NCBI GenBank assembly: GCA_039916225.1
Contig: JBDSLU010000139.1
Coordinates: forward strand, 1 to 13,864
DNA length: 13,864 bases
Source of the DNA: JBDSLU01 sp039916225
GTDB lineage: Bacteria; Acidobacteriota; Vicinamibacteria; Vicinamibacterales; Vicinamibacteraceae
Reading direction: 5' to 3'
How positions within the stretch are numbered: position 1 is the stretch's first letter; every line of letters starts with the position of its first letter. Shown here piece after piece: positions 1 through 6,081 of the stretch. Made by a program: the position numbers and the translations under genes. The notes below the pieces were generated by a model. The model saw only the letters and a list, made by a program, of their open reading frames with translations. It ran no database searches and was not told where the DNA came from.

Positions 1-57
1 GGCGATTCGGATCGCGTCTGGACGATCGGGGAGATCGTGGGGCTGCTTGACACCTAG
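1..57 (+). CDS. C-terminal end of a protein, possibly an IS1-like transposase (partial)
   Basis: Only the last 18 codons are in the window, ending at TAG 55-57. The visible tail reads GDSDRVWTIGEIVGLLDT. The pattern 'D-R-V-W-x-[ILV]-x-E-[IL]-V-x-L-L-D' resembles, from memory, the C-terminus of IS1-like transposases, in which a 'TPAMAAG..DHVW' motif precedes the end; that motif would lie outside the window. The stop overlaps the stop of the convergent small membrane protein gene in a CTAG. If this were the end of an insertion sequence, a terminal inverted repeat would be expected just downstream. I see none there, because a coding-like stretch on the other strand begins at once. It is quite sure that this is a coding end, and only tentative that it is a transposase. 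Confidence 0.45.
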   Translation, partial: GDSDRVWTIGEIVGLLDT

Positions 58-215
58 AACACGTCAAACGGCGAGAGCTGCATGATCCAGACCAGGACGG
101 CCAGGATAGCTAGCGTCAAGACGATCCAACCCCAAGCGCCGAGGGTAAGCGTGACCGGTCGCAAGTTTCGCCCCGTCGAACGTTTCTCCACAGCTTCCTC
201 CGTGGAATCAGACAC
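54..215 (-). CDS. Small single-pass membrane protein, 53 aa, GTG start
   Basis: Short reading frame from GTG (213-215) to TAG (54-56). The N-terminal half is polar and charged (MSDSTEEAVEKRSTGRNLRP). It is followed by one hydrophobic segment at about residues 28-45 (core WGWIVLTLAILAVLVWIM) and a short tail QLSPFDVF. The charge pattern (Arg and Lys before the segment) fits a cytoplasmic N-terminus with the helix in the inner membrane. Third-codon GC is visibly lower than in the neighbouring genes, and the local DNA is less GC-rich, so the region may have a different origin. There is no good Shine-Dalgarno before the GTG, but a TTGACG box lies 38-43 bases upstream. I know no family for it. The composition and clean start and stop argue for a real gene, and its small size argues for caution. 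Confidence 0.5.
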   Translation of the reverse strand: MSDSTEEAVEKRSTGRNLRPVTLTLGAWGWIVLTLAILAVLVWIMQLSPFDVF

Positions 216-252
216 CGGACTCGTGAAATGGATCAGGCGAGTTACCGTGCCA

Positions 253-258
253 CGTCAA
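253..258 (-). promoter_or_regulatory. Possible -35 box for the small membrane protein gene
   Basis: On the minus strand TTGACG matches five of six bases of the sigma-70 -35 consensus. At 17 bases spacing the -10 position (230-235) reads TGATCC, which is poor. The placement fits a start of transcription only a few bases before the GTG at 213-215. Weak evidence overall. Confidence 0.25.
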
Positions 259-362
259 GCGGTTTCAGCCCAGGGCCATTTCCGAACTGGTCCACTACCC
301 CCGCTTGCTGCTCGGGACGCCGCGGTGGAGCGGGGCGGGCGTTCCCGGAGTGCGACTGTGGA

Positions 363-528
363 GCAAGCCGACGCCGGCGACAGCGTAGACCGCGCGGAAG
401 CTCACTGCCGGCAGGTCGCGCGAAGGCGCGACCGGTTTAGGTCCGGCGACGTCAGTTGCGGCCGTGCAGCGCGCCGCTTGGCGGCGCGTCAACGGCCGGC
501 GCGGCTGGCGCGCGGTCTACCGGCTTGC
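363..528. other. Strongly self-complementary element (candidate structured RNA or fold-back DNA)
   Basis: Perfect inverted repeats nest around one another. GTAGACCGCGCG (385-396) is the exact reverse complement of 509-520 (12 bp). GCAAGCCG (363-370) is the exact reverse complement of 521-528 (8 bp). The 3' arm 509-528 is therefore continuous and pairs with two 5' blocks separated by a 14-base bulge (371-384). Inside, 399-402 can pair with 503-506 and GCCGGC 407-412 with 495-500. The interior carries two perfect 8-bp hairpins: 414-421/426-433 with loop GAAG and 470-477/481-488 with loop TTG. The layout is a long closing stem with at least two branches. Either strand could be transcribed; no promoter stands out. 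It lies 94 bases past the tatD stop, so on the minus strand it could be a 3' read-through structure. No adjacent target-site duplication is visible. Confidence 0.45.
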
Positions 529-609
529 GTAACCGGAGCGCGTAGGGAATGTTCGCCCCGCCTCAGGGCGTCGGCGCCCAAGCGCGACGTCGACACTCTC
601 GGAGGAAGG

Positions 610-630
610 AGCGCTGACGGCGTCAGCGCT
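610..630 (-). terminator. Hairpin at the end of the tatD operon
   Basis: On the minus strand AGCGCTGAC, loop GCC, GTCAGCGCT forms a perfect 9-bp stem. It contains the tatD stop codon (623-625) and is followed by CCTTCCTCC rather than a U-run. It is a terminator-like structure of the GC-rich kind; the missing U-tract makes intrinsic termination uncertain. Confidence 0.45.
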
Positions 631-1456
631 TGCCGAACAGCGCGTGGAAGTTGGCGGCCGTCTGCTGGACGATCGCCGCCGGCGTACTGCGGCGCGCCGC
701 GGCCAGGGCCTCGGCCACGTGGATGACCAGCGCCGGTTCGTTCCGCTTGCCCCGATGCGGCACCGGGGCCAGGTACGGGCTGTCGGTTTCGATGAGCAGC
801 CGGTCGGCTGGCACCGTCGCGGCCACGGCGCGCAACGCGTCCGACTTCGGGAACGACACGATCCCCGAAAACGACAGGAAGAACCCCAGCTCGAGGGCGG
901 CCGAGGCGAGGGCGGCGTCGCCCGTGAAGCAGTGGAACACGCCCCGGACCTCGCCCTTGCCCGAGTCCTTCAAGATCCGGATCGTGTCCTGGTCCGCTTC
1001 CCTGGTGTGGACGATGACCGGCAGCCGCCGCGTCCGCGCCAGCTTGACCTGGGCGGCGAACACGGCCTGCTGGAGGGCCGGCTTGGCGTAGTCGTAGTGG
1101 TAGTCGAGCCCCATCTCGCCGAGCGCGCAGGCGTCGGGGACGGCGGCCAGCGCCTTCTCGATCGCCGGGACCACGCCCTGCGGATCGCTGCGGTAGGTGT
1201 CGGCGCGCATCGGGTGCACGCCGACCGAGAACCGCACGCTCGACCACAGCTCCTTCAGCGCCGGCACACGGCGGAGCTCCTCGGCTTCGCCGGCGTCGAT
1301 GATGCAGAGCGCGGTCGGCGCGCCGGCCGTCCGCGCCCGCAGCACCACGTCGATGATGTCGGCCTTGAAGGCGTCGTCAGCGAGGTGACAGTGCGAGTCG
1401 ATCGGCCGGAGCGGATCGGACGGCGTCGACCCGGCGGGGCCGCCGGGCTCGGTCAT
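623..1456 (-). CDS. tatD: TatD-family metal-dependent hydrolase (DNase/deacylase), 277 aa
   Basis: A TIM-barrel amidohydrolase-superfamily enzyme. Family members are metal-dependent DNases; some act on D-aminoacyl-tRNA or D-amino-acid esters. Metal ligands are in place: H22 and H24 (DSHCHL), E114 (GEMGLDYHY), H150 (VIVHTREA), H175 (VFHCFTG) and D225 (IETDSPYLAP). Length matches the usual 250-280 residues, with about 15 extra Pro/Gly-rich residues at the N-terminus. The start is the ATG at 1454-1456, overlapping the metG stop as ATGA. GAGG (1462-1465) stands five bases upstream as a ribosome site, still inside metG. metG followed by tatD is a known bacterial gene order (as metS-yabD in Bacillus subtilis). 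The usual 'HPH' after strand 3 reads H81-P82-M83 here, a small deviation. Confidence 0.93.
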   Translation of the reverse strand: MTEPGGPAGSTPSDPLRPIDSHCHLADDAFKADIIDVVLRARTAGAPTALCIIDAGEAEELRRVPALKELWSSVRFSVGVHPMRADTYRSDPQGVVPAIEKALAAVPDACALGEMGLDYHYDYAKPALQQAVFAAQVKLARTRRLPVIVHTREADQDTIRILKDSGKGEVRGVFHCFTGDAALASAALELGFFLSFSGIVSFPKSDALRAVAATVPADRLLIETDSPYLAPVPHRGKRNEPALVIHVAEALAAARRSTPAAIVQQTAANFHALFGKR

Positions 1457-3486
1457 CGAATCCTCGACCCCGGTGGCGGCGGCGGATCCGCGAACGTGAC
1501 CAGCTCCGGCTTGGCGCCGTCCGGTCCGCCGGCGAGCACCATGCCGTTCGACTCGATGCCCATCATTTTGCGCGGCGCCAGATTGGCGACGATGGCGATC
1601 GTCCGACCGACCATCGCCTCGGGCTCGTAGGCCTCGCCGAGACCGGCGACGATCGTGCGCGTCTCGGTGCCGACGTCGACGCTCAGCTTGAGCAGCTTGC
1701 TCGACTTCGGCACGCGCTCGGCGGCGAGCACCTTGGCGACGCGCAGGTCGACCCTCATCAGATCGTCGAACGTGATGCGCGCCACGTCGGCGGCGGCGGG
1801 TGCCGTCGGCGGTGCCGCGCCTGGGCCGGCGTTCGGCGTCGGGGCCTCGGCCGGGGTCGAGGCGACGCTCGCCGATGGAGCCGGCGGTGTGGCAGGGCTC
1901 GCCGGCGACGGTGCCGGCGGCGGAGTCGGAGAATCGCTCATAGCTCCTCGTACGGGCGGCGCCGGCGCGCTCGCGGCCTCGAGCCGCGGCCACAGGGCCT
2001 CCCCTTTCACCAGCGTCCGCTCACCGGACGGCTTCCACGCCGCGTCATCGAGCCGCAGCGTCGCCGGATCGGCGGTCTCGCCCACCCGCCGCAGTATTTC
2101 ACGAGCCGAGCCGGGCATCACCGGCAGCAGCAGCACGGCGGCGACGCGCAACACCTCGGCCACGTCGAACAGCACCTGGCCGAGTCGATCCGCGTGGGCC
2201 GGATCCTTCGCCAGCTTCCACGGCGCCGTCTGTTCGATGTACTCGTTGGCGGCGCCGAGCAGGCGGTAGATGGCGTTGGCGGCGTCGTGCAGCGCGTAGA
2301 CGTCCATCGCCGCGCGGTAAGCCGCCAGCGTCTCGCCGGCGGCCGCCGCCAGCGGTCCGGGATCGCCGGTCGGCGCCACCCGTCCGGCGACGTAGCGCTC
2401 GGCCATGCTGGCGACCCGGCTCACCAGGTTGCCGAGGTTGTTGGCCAGGTCGGCGTTGTAGCGCTCCTCGAAGCGTTCCCACGAGAAATCGCCGTCGCCG
2501 CCGTACGGCACTTCCTTCACCAGGTAGAGCCGCAGCGGATCGCAGCCGAGGCGCTCGGCGGCTTCGAGCGGATCGACCGCCGTGCCGAGCGACTTGCTCA
2601 TCTTCTCGCCCTTGAAATGGACCCAGCCGTGGCCGAAGACCTGCCGCGGCAGTGCCTCGCCGGCGCTCATCAGCATCGCCGGCCACACCACGGCGTGGAA
2701 GCGGGTGATGTCCTTGCCGACGATGTGCAGGTCGGCCGGCCACCACTTGGCGAGGCGCTCGGGATCGGCCCCGTAGCCGACCGCGGTGATGTAGTTGATC
2801 AGCGCGTCGAACCAGACGTAGACCACGCTCGACGGATCGTGCGGGACCGGGATGCCCCACGGCTGCCCGGCCCGGCTGATCGAGATGTCCTCGAGGCCGG
2901 CTTCGAGCAGGCGCAGGATCTCGTTGCGCCGCACGTCCGGCTGGAGGAACTCCGGATGCGCGGCGAAGTGCGCCAGCAGCCGATCGCGATACGCCGAGAG
3001 GCGGAAGAAATGGTTCGTCTCGCGGATCCACGCCGGCGTGGTCCGATGGATCGGACACAGACCGTCGACCAGATCCTTCTCCGGCTTGAACGCCTCGCAC
3101 GATTCGCAGTACCAGCCTTCGTAGACGCCTTCGTAGAGGTCGCCGGCGGCCCGGATCTTCTCGGTCATCGCCTGCACCGCGACGCGATGCCGCGGCTCGG
3201 TCGTGCGGATGAAGTCGTCGAACGAGATGTCCAGCCGCGCCCAGACGTCGCGGAAGATCGCGGCCATCTGGTCGCAGTAGGTCAGCGGATCGAGGCCCTG
3301 CTCGCGCGCCTTGCGGTAGACGTTCAGCGAGTGCTCGTCGAGGCCCATCAGGAAGTGGGTCTCGATGCCGGACAGCCGCTTGTAGCGGGCGATGACGTCG
3401 GCCGTGATCTTCTCGTAGGCCGTGCCCAGGTGGGGCCGGCCGTTGGCGTAGTCGATCGCGGTGGTGAGGAAGAAGGGAGAAGGCAC
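1453..3486 (-). CDS. metG: Methionyl-tRNA synthetase with fused C-terminal tRNA-binding domain, 677 aa
   Basis: Class I aminoacyl-tRNA synthetase charging tRNA-Met. The catalytic Rossmann domain carries the HIGH-type motif (PHLGTAY, H19-T22) and KMSKS (295-299). A single zinc knuckle, C127/C130/C144/H147, matches the Thermus thermophilus arrangement rather than the four-cysteine double knuckle. The helical anticodon domain covers about residues 340-505 (NLGNLVSR, NEYIEQTAPWKLAK). A proline/alanine-rich linker (about 506-567) leads to an OB-fold tRNA-binding domain of Trbp111/EMAPII type (about 570-665: DLMRVDLRVAKVLAAE, VANLAPRKMMGIESNGM). The start is GTG at 3484-3486; it places the first beta strand (FFLTTAIDYANGRPHLG) as in the family. 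It lies 40 bases after larC. M516 in the linker has an SD-like sequence directly before it (see the separate entry). Confidence 0.96.
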   Translation of the reverse strand: MPSPFFLTTAIDYANGRPHLGTAYEKITADVIARYKRLSGIETHFLMGLDEHSLNVYRKAREQGLDPLTYCDQMAAIFRDVWARLDISFDDFIRTTEPRHRVAVQAMTEKIRAAGDLYEGVYEGWYCESCEAFKPEKDLVDGLCPIHRTTPAWIRETNHFFRLSAYRDRLLAHFAAHPEFLQPDVRRNEILRLLEAGLEDISISRAGQPWGIPVPHDPSSVVYVWFDALINYITAVGYGADPERLAKWWPADLHIVGKDITRFHAVVWPAMLMSAGEALPRQVFGHGWVHFKGEKMSKSLGTAVDPLEAAERLGCDPLRLYLVKEVPYGGDGDFSWERFEERYNADLANNLGNLVSRVASMAERYVAGRVAPTGDPGPLAAAAGETLAAYRAAMDVYALHDAANAIYRLLGAANEYIEQTAPWKLAKDPAHADRLGQVLFDVAEVLRVAAVLLLPVMPGSAREILRRVGETADPATLRLDDAAWKPSGERTLVKGEALWPRLEAASAPAPPVRGAMSDSPTPPPAPSPASPATPPAPSASVASTPAEAPTPNAGPGAAPPTAPAAADVARITFDDLMRVDLRVAKVLAAERVPKSSKLLKLSVDVGTETRTIVAGLGEAYEPEAMVGRTIAIVANLAPRKMMGIESNGMVLAGGPDGAKPELVTFADPPPPPGSRIR
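1939..1949 (-). promoter_or_regulatory. SD-like sequence and in-frame internal ATG in metG
   Basis: On the minus strand GAGGAGCTATG occurs inside metG, in frame with Met516 (ATG 1939-1941). Initiation here would give a 162-residue protein: a Pro/Ala-rich leader plus the whole OB-fold tRNA-binding domain. The gap from AGGAG to ATG is only two bases, shorter than the usual 5-9, so efficiency is doubtful. It may instead be the relic of a formerly separate gene fused to metG. Confidence 0.3.
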
Positions 3487-3526
3487 GGGGAACCGGACCG
3501 GATGCTGGACGTGAAAAATGGACGGA

Positions 3527-4750
3527 TCAGGCGCGATCGAGCCAGGCTTTCATCGCCGCCGCCTGGATGTCCTTGACCGGCACGTCGTGGCTGCGGGCCA
3601 GGGCCACGCACGCCTCGAACTCCGGCGCGGCGTTGGCGACCGCGCTACCGAGCCGCGCCACCTTGATCGGCACCCCGCCCCAGGGCGTCGTCACCGTCAC
3701 GATCTCGCGGTCCAGGACCTCGCGCGCTTCGTCATGGTAGCGCACGCCGAGGGTGGTCGTCTCCCGGAAGACGATGGCCGACAGCGCCGCCCGCCGCTCG
3801 GGGGGCGTCATCACCGTCACCAGGGTGCCGGGCCGGCTTTTCTTCATCTGGACCGCCGTGTAGTAGACGTCGAGGGCGCCCGCCTGCAGCAGCATGTCGA
3901 TGAGAATCCCGTAGATCTGGGGATTCATGTCGTCGATCTCGAAGGTCAGGAGGGTGACCCGCTCCCGCGTCGGCGTGGCCGCCGCCGACGGGCCATCGGC
4001 TTCCCCAACCAGGACACGCAGCACGTTGGGGCGATCCGCGAAGTCGCGCTGGCCGGCGCCGTAGCCGATCCGGTCGATCCGCATCGGCGGCATCGGCCCG
4101 TAGGCGGTGGCGAAACCGGTGACCAGCAGCGCTCCGGTCGGCGTCGTCAGTTCCACCGCCGGCCCGTCCTGGTAGACCGGCACGCCTTGGACCAGGCGTG
4201 CCGTCGCGGGGGCTGGTACGGGCAAGGTGCCGTGGGCGCAGCGCACCGTGCCGCTGCCAAGGTTCAACGGCGAGACGACGATCTGCGCGGCGCCGAACCA
4301 CTCCAGCGCGAAGACGCCGCCGACGATGTCGACGATCGAGTCGAGGGCGCCGACCTCGTGCAGGTGCACGTCCTCGATGGGCATCTGGTGGATGTCCGCC
4401 TCGATCGCCGCCAGGCGGCGGATCAGAGCGATCGCCCGCTCGCGCGACGCCGGGGCCAGCGCCGACTGCGCGATCAGCCGCTCGATCTGCGCGATGTGCC
4501 GGTGTGGGTGCCCGTGTCCCCCGTCCTGGGCCGGCACCGTGTCCGCCGGCAGCCGTTCGTCGAGAAGCCAGCGCGTGGCGGCGATGCCGGACCGGAGCAC
4601 CCGCTCCGACGACACCGCGTAGTCGTCGAGGCCGAGGCTGCCCAGCGCGTCGCGCAGCGCATCGAGGGGCAGGCCGGCGTCGAGGCAGGCCCCGAGCAGC
4701 ATGTCGCCCGAGACGCCGGAGAAGCAGTCGAGGTAGAGGACTTTGGTCAC
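3527..4750 (-). CDS. larC: LarC, nickel-pincer cofactor nickel-insertion protein, 407 aa
   Basis: LarC inserts nickel into the pyridinium-bisthiocarboxylate mononucleotide cofactor (NPN) of lactate racemase and related enzymes. Family marks include the N-terminal YLDCFSGVSGDMLLGACLDAGLP (6-28), HLHEVGALDSIVDI (129-142), LTTPTGALL (201-209) and the C-terminal domain starting near 265 (LLTFEIDDMNPQIYG, KKSRPGTLVTV). A short histidine run GHGHPHRH (78-85) fits nickel handling. In Lactobacillus plantarum LarC is made by programmed frameshifting of two frames; here one continuous frame encodes both halves. The start is GTG 4748-4750, two bases after the radC stop, with no clear SD, suggesting coupling to radC. 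No larB, larE or larA lies in the window, so whether the whole cofactor pathway exists cannot be seen here. Confidence 0.93.
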   Translation of the reverse strand: MTKVLYLDCFSGVSGDMLLGACLDAGLPLDALRDALGSLGLDDYAVSSERVLRSGIAATRWLLDERLPADTVPAQDGGHGHPHRHIAQIERLIAQSALAPASRERAIALIRRLAAIEADIHQMPIEDVHLHEVGALDSIVDIVGGVFALEWFGAAQIVVSPLNLGSGTVRCAHGTLPVPAPATARLVQGVPVYQDGPAVELTTPTGALLVTGFATAYGPMPPMRIDRIGYGAGQRDFADRPNVLRVLVGEADGPSAAATPTRERVTLLTFEIDDMNPQIYGILIDMLLQAGALDVYYTAVQMKKSRPGTLVTVMTPPERRAALSAIVFRETTTLGVRYHDEAREVLDREIVTVTTPWGGVPIKVARLGSAVANAAPEFEACVALARSHDVPVKDIQAAAMKAWLDRA

Positions 4751-4752
4751 GG

Positions 4753-5436
4753 TCAGGTGTCGAGGGCGGCGAGCCCACCCGACTCGCGAAAGCTGTAGTA
4801 GCGATGGTCGGCGAGGATCAGGTGATCGATCACCTCGATGCCCATCACCTCGCCGGCGCGGACCAGACGGGCGGTCAACCGCACGTCGTCGGGGCTCGGC
4901 GTGGGGTCCCCAGACGGGTGATTATGGAACAGAACCACGCTCGACGCACCGGCGACCGTCGCCTCGCGAAAGACCTCGCGCGGATGGACGGTGGTCGCGT
5001 CGATGGTGCCGACCGACAACAGCGCGGTGCGGATGACGCGACAGCGCACGTCGAGCAGCACCAGGCCGAAGTGCTCAACCGGCCGGGCGCTGAAGCGCGG
5101 CAGGAGGTAGGTCGCGGTCTCGCGCGGCGACCGCAGTTGCGGCCGGTCCGCGGGCGGCTGCAACAGCGTCCGACGGCCCAGCTCGACGGCCGCCAGCAGT
5201 CGTGCGGCCTGGGCGTCCCCGACGCCCGGGACGCGGCACAGCGCGCCGGGCGACGACCGTGTCAGCCGGTGCAGGCCGCCCACGGCGGCGAGCAGGCTGT
5301 TGGCCAGGTCGAGCGCACCCCGGCTGCGCTGGCCCGAGCCCAGCACGACCGCGACCAGCTCGTTGTCGCCGAGCGCGTCGGCACCGACACGCACGAGCTT
5401 CTCGCGCGGTCGATCGGCCTCCGCCAGCGCCTTCAC
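4753..5436 (-). CDS. radC: RadC/UPF0758 family JAB1/MPN-domain protein, 227 aa
   Basis: Member of the RadC (UPF0758) family, once thought to act in DNA repair; its molecular role is unsettled. The N-terminus (DRPREKLVRVGADALGDNELVAVVLGSG) is typical. A helix-hairpin-helix-like stretch covers 68-89 (RVPGVGDAQAARLLAAVELGRR). The C-terminal JAB1/MPN metalloprotease-like fold has a complete JAMM motif H171-x-H173-x7-S181-x2-D184 (HNHPSGDPTPSPDD). Length is normal. The start is GTG 5434-5436, preceded by G-rich sequence with GGGAGG and GGGGGA as possible ribosome sites. It is the first gene of the radC-larC-metG-tatD run; a likely promoter lies in the short spacer shared with the divergent lipoprotein gene. 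Confidence 0.92.
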   Translation of the reverse strand: MKALAEADRPREKLVRVGADALGDNELVAVVLGSGQRSRGALDLANSLLAAVGGLHRLTRSSPGALCRVPGVGDAQAARLLAAVELGRRTLLQPPADRPQLRSPRETATYLLPRFSARPVEHFGLVLLDVRCRVIRTALLSVGTIDATTVHPREVFREATVAGASSVVLFHNHPSGDPTPSPDDVRLTARLVRAGEVMGIEVIDHLILADHRYYSFRESGGLAALDT

Positions 5437-5483
5437 TCCCCCACCCCTGCCTCCCGGGATTCGCGGCAGCTACCCGAGCCTGC

Positions 5484-5491
5484 CTTATACT
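5484..5491. promoter_or_regulatory. Divergent -10 boxes sharing one TATA core (radC operon / lipoprotein gene)
   Basis: In the 63-base spacer between radC and the lipoprotein gene, the plus strand reads TATACT (5486-5491) and the minus strand TATAAG (5484-5489), each five of six to the -10 consensus. They share TATA 5486-5489. The plus box ends eight bases before ATG 5500, so transcription would begin at or beside the start codon. The minus box leaves a leader of about 40 bases before the radC GTG. No convincing -35 is seen on either strand. Confidence 0.5.
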
Positions 5492-5499
5492 TTTCTGCG

Positions 5500-6054
5500 A
5501 TGCCGCAGGTTCGATCCTTCGTGCCGCACGTGGCCGCCATGCTGCTCGGCGCCGTCCTGCTGACGGCGTGCGCGGAGCCGCCGACGCGCGAGATCAGCCA
5601 GGCCCAGGGCGCCCTCGATGCCGCTCGCGCCGCCGGAGCGGAGGCCTACGCCCGCCCCGAGTTCCAGGCCGCCGACGCCGCGCTGAAGAAGGCCCACGAC
5701 GCCGTCACCGAACGCGACTACCGCCAGGCCCTCAGCTTCGCCCTCGACGCGCGGGAACAGGCGCGCATCGCGGCGCGCGAAGCATCCACGGCCCGCGCCC
5801 GCGCCGCCACCGACGTGGCGCTGGCGATCCAGACTGCCGCCCGCGGTGTCGAGACGGCCCGCGCCCGCCTCGCCGGGCCCGCCGGCACGCGCGAGCAGCG
5901 CGCCCGCATCGGCCCCGGCCTCGACGAGCTCACCGGGCAATTGCAAGAAGCGCGCTCAGCGGTCGCCACCGGCGACTACCCGCGTGCGGCCGAGCGGACG
6001 AAAGCGATCCAGGATCGGCTCGCCGCGTTCACCGCCGAACTGCTCCGCCGCTGA
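5500..6054 (+). CDS. DUF4398-like helical lipoprotein, 184 aa
   Basis: The N-terminus has a hydrophobic stretch ending in the lipobox L21-T-A-C24 (GAVLLTAC), so the mature protein should be lipidated at C24 and held in a membrane facing the periplasm. The rest is predicted all-helical and alanine/arginine-rich. Its repeated 'A..A...A.EAYARPEFQAADAALKKAHDAVTERDYRQALSFALDAREQARIA' character (split here only for description) resembles DUF4398 proteins, which often precede OmpA-like or TPR domains; no such domain follows here. The start is ATG 5500: it alone places the signal peptide at the N-terminus. There is no Shine-Dalgarno (CTTTTCTGCG precedes ATG) and a -10 box sits eight bases upstream, suggesting a leaderless mRNA. 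Convergent with the transporter gene. Confidence 0.75.
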   Translation: MPQVRSFVPHVAAMLLGAVLLTACAEPPTREISQAQGALDAARAAGAEAYARPEFQAADAALKKAHDAVTERDYRQALSFALDAREQARIAAREASTARARAATDVALAIQTAARGVETARARLAGPAGTREQRARIGPGLDELTGQLQEARSAVATGDYPRAAERTKAIQDRLAAFTAELLRR

Positions 6055-6055
6055 C

Positions 6056-6076
6056 GTCCGCGGCGCTCCGCGGGAC
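6056..6076. terminator. Hairpin between convergent genes
   Basis: CCGCGG (6058-6063), loop CGCT, CCGCGG (6068-6073) forms a 6-bp stem, extendable by GT/AC past one bulged G. It fills the 27-base gap between the lipoprotein stop and the transporter stop, so it could serve both strands. No U-run follows on either side. Confidence 0.35.
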
Positions 6077-6081
6077 GCGGC

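Larger units (their letters stand above)
216..622. other. About 400-base stretch without a convincing gene
   Basis: Reading frames in this stretch are arginine-, alanine- and proline-rich translations of GC-rich DNA without recognisable domains. What the stretch holds is structure: the self-complementary element at 363-528 and the hairpin at the end of the tatD operon (610-630). A minus-strand frame at 295-492 has a short protein-like run (DLPAVSFRAVYAVAGVGLL) but runs straight through the inverted repeats, and I do not call it. Confidence 0.6.

Noticed and set aside
295..492. Minus-strand frame with DLPAVSFRAVYAVAGVGLL
   Set aside because: It runs through the perfect inverted repeats, has no recognisable domain or ribosome site, and the rest is Arg/Pro-rich translation.
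440..500. Hairpins near GTTGCGG considered as an integron attC site
   Set aside because: The GTTRRRY core and its complementary partner are missing, and no cassette genes are present.
363..528. Inverted repeats as termini of a small insertion element with target duplication
   Set aside because: The bases directly outside the 12-bp or the 8-bp repeats are not direct repeats, so insertion is not shown; kept only as one possible explanation.
515..540. CCGGCTTGCGTAA recalls the 3' end of RNase P RNA (CCGGCTTA)
   Set aside because: The universal 5' block (GAGGAAAGTCC) is absent from the region and the element is too short for rnpB.
2194..4798. Long frames on the strand opposite metG and larC
   Set aside because: They lack domains, are rich in Arg, Gly and Ala, and are the expected by-product of high-GC third positions in the real genes.
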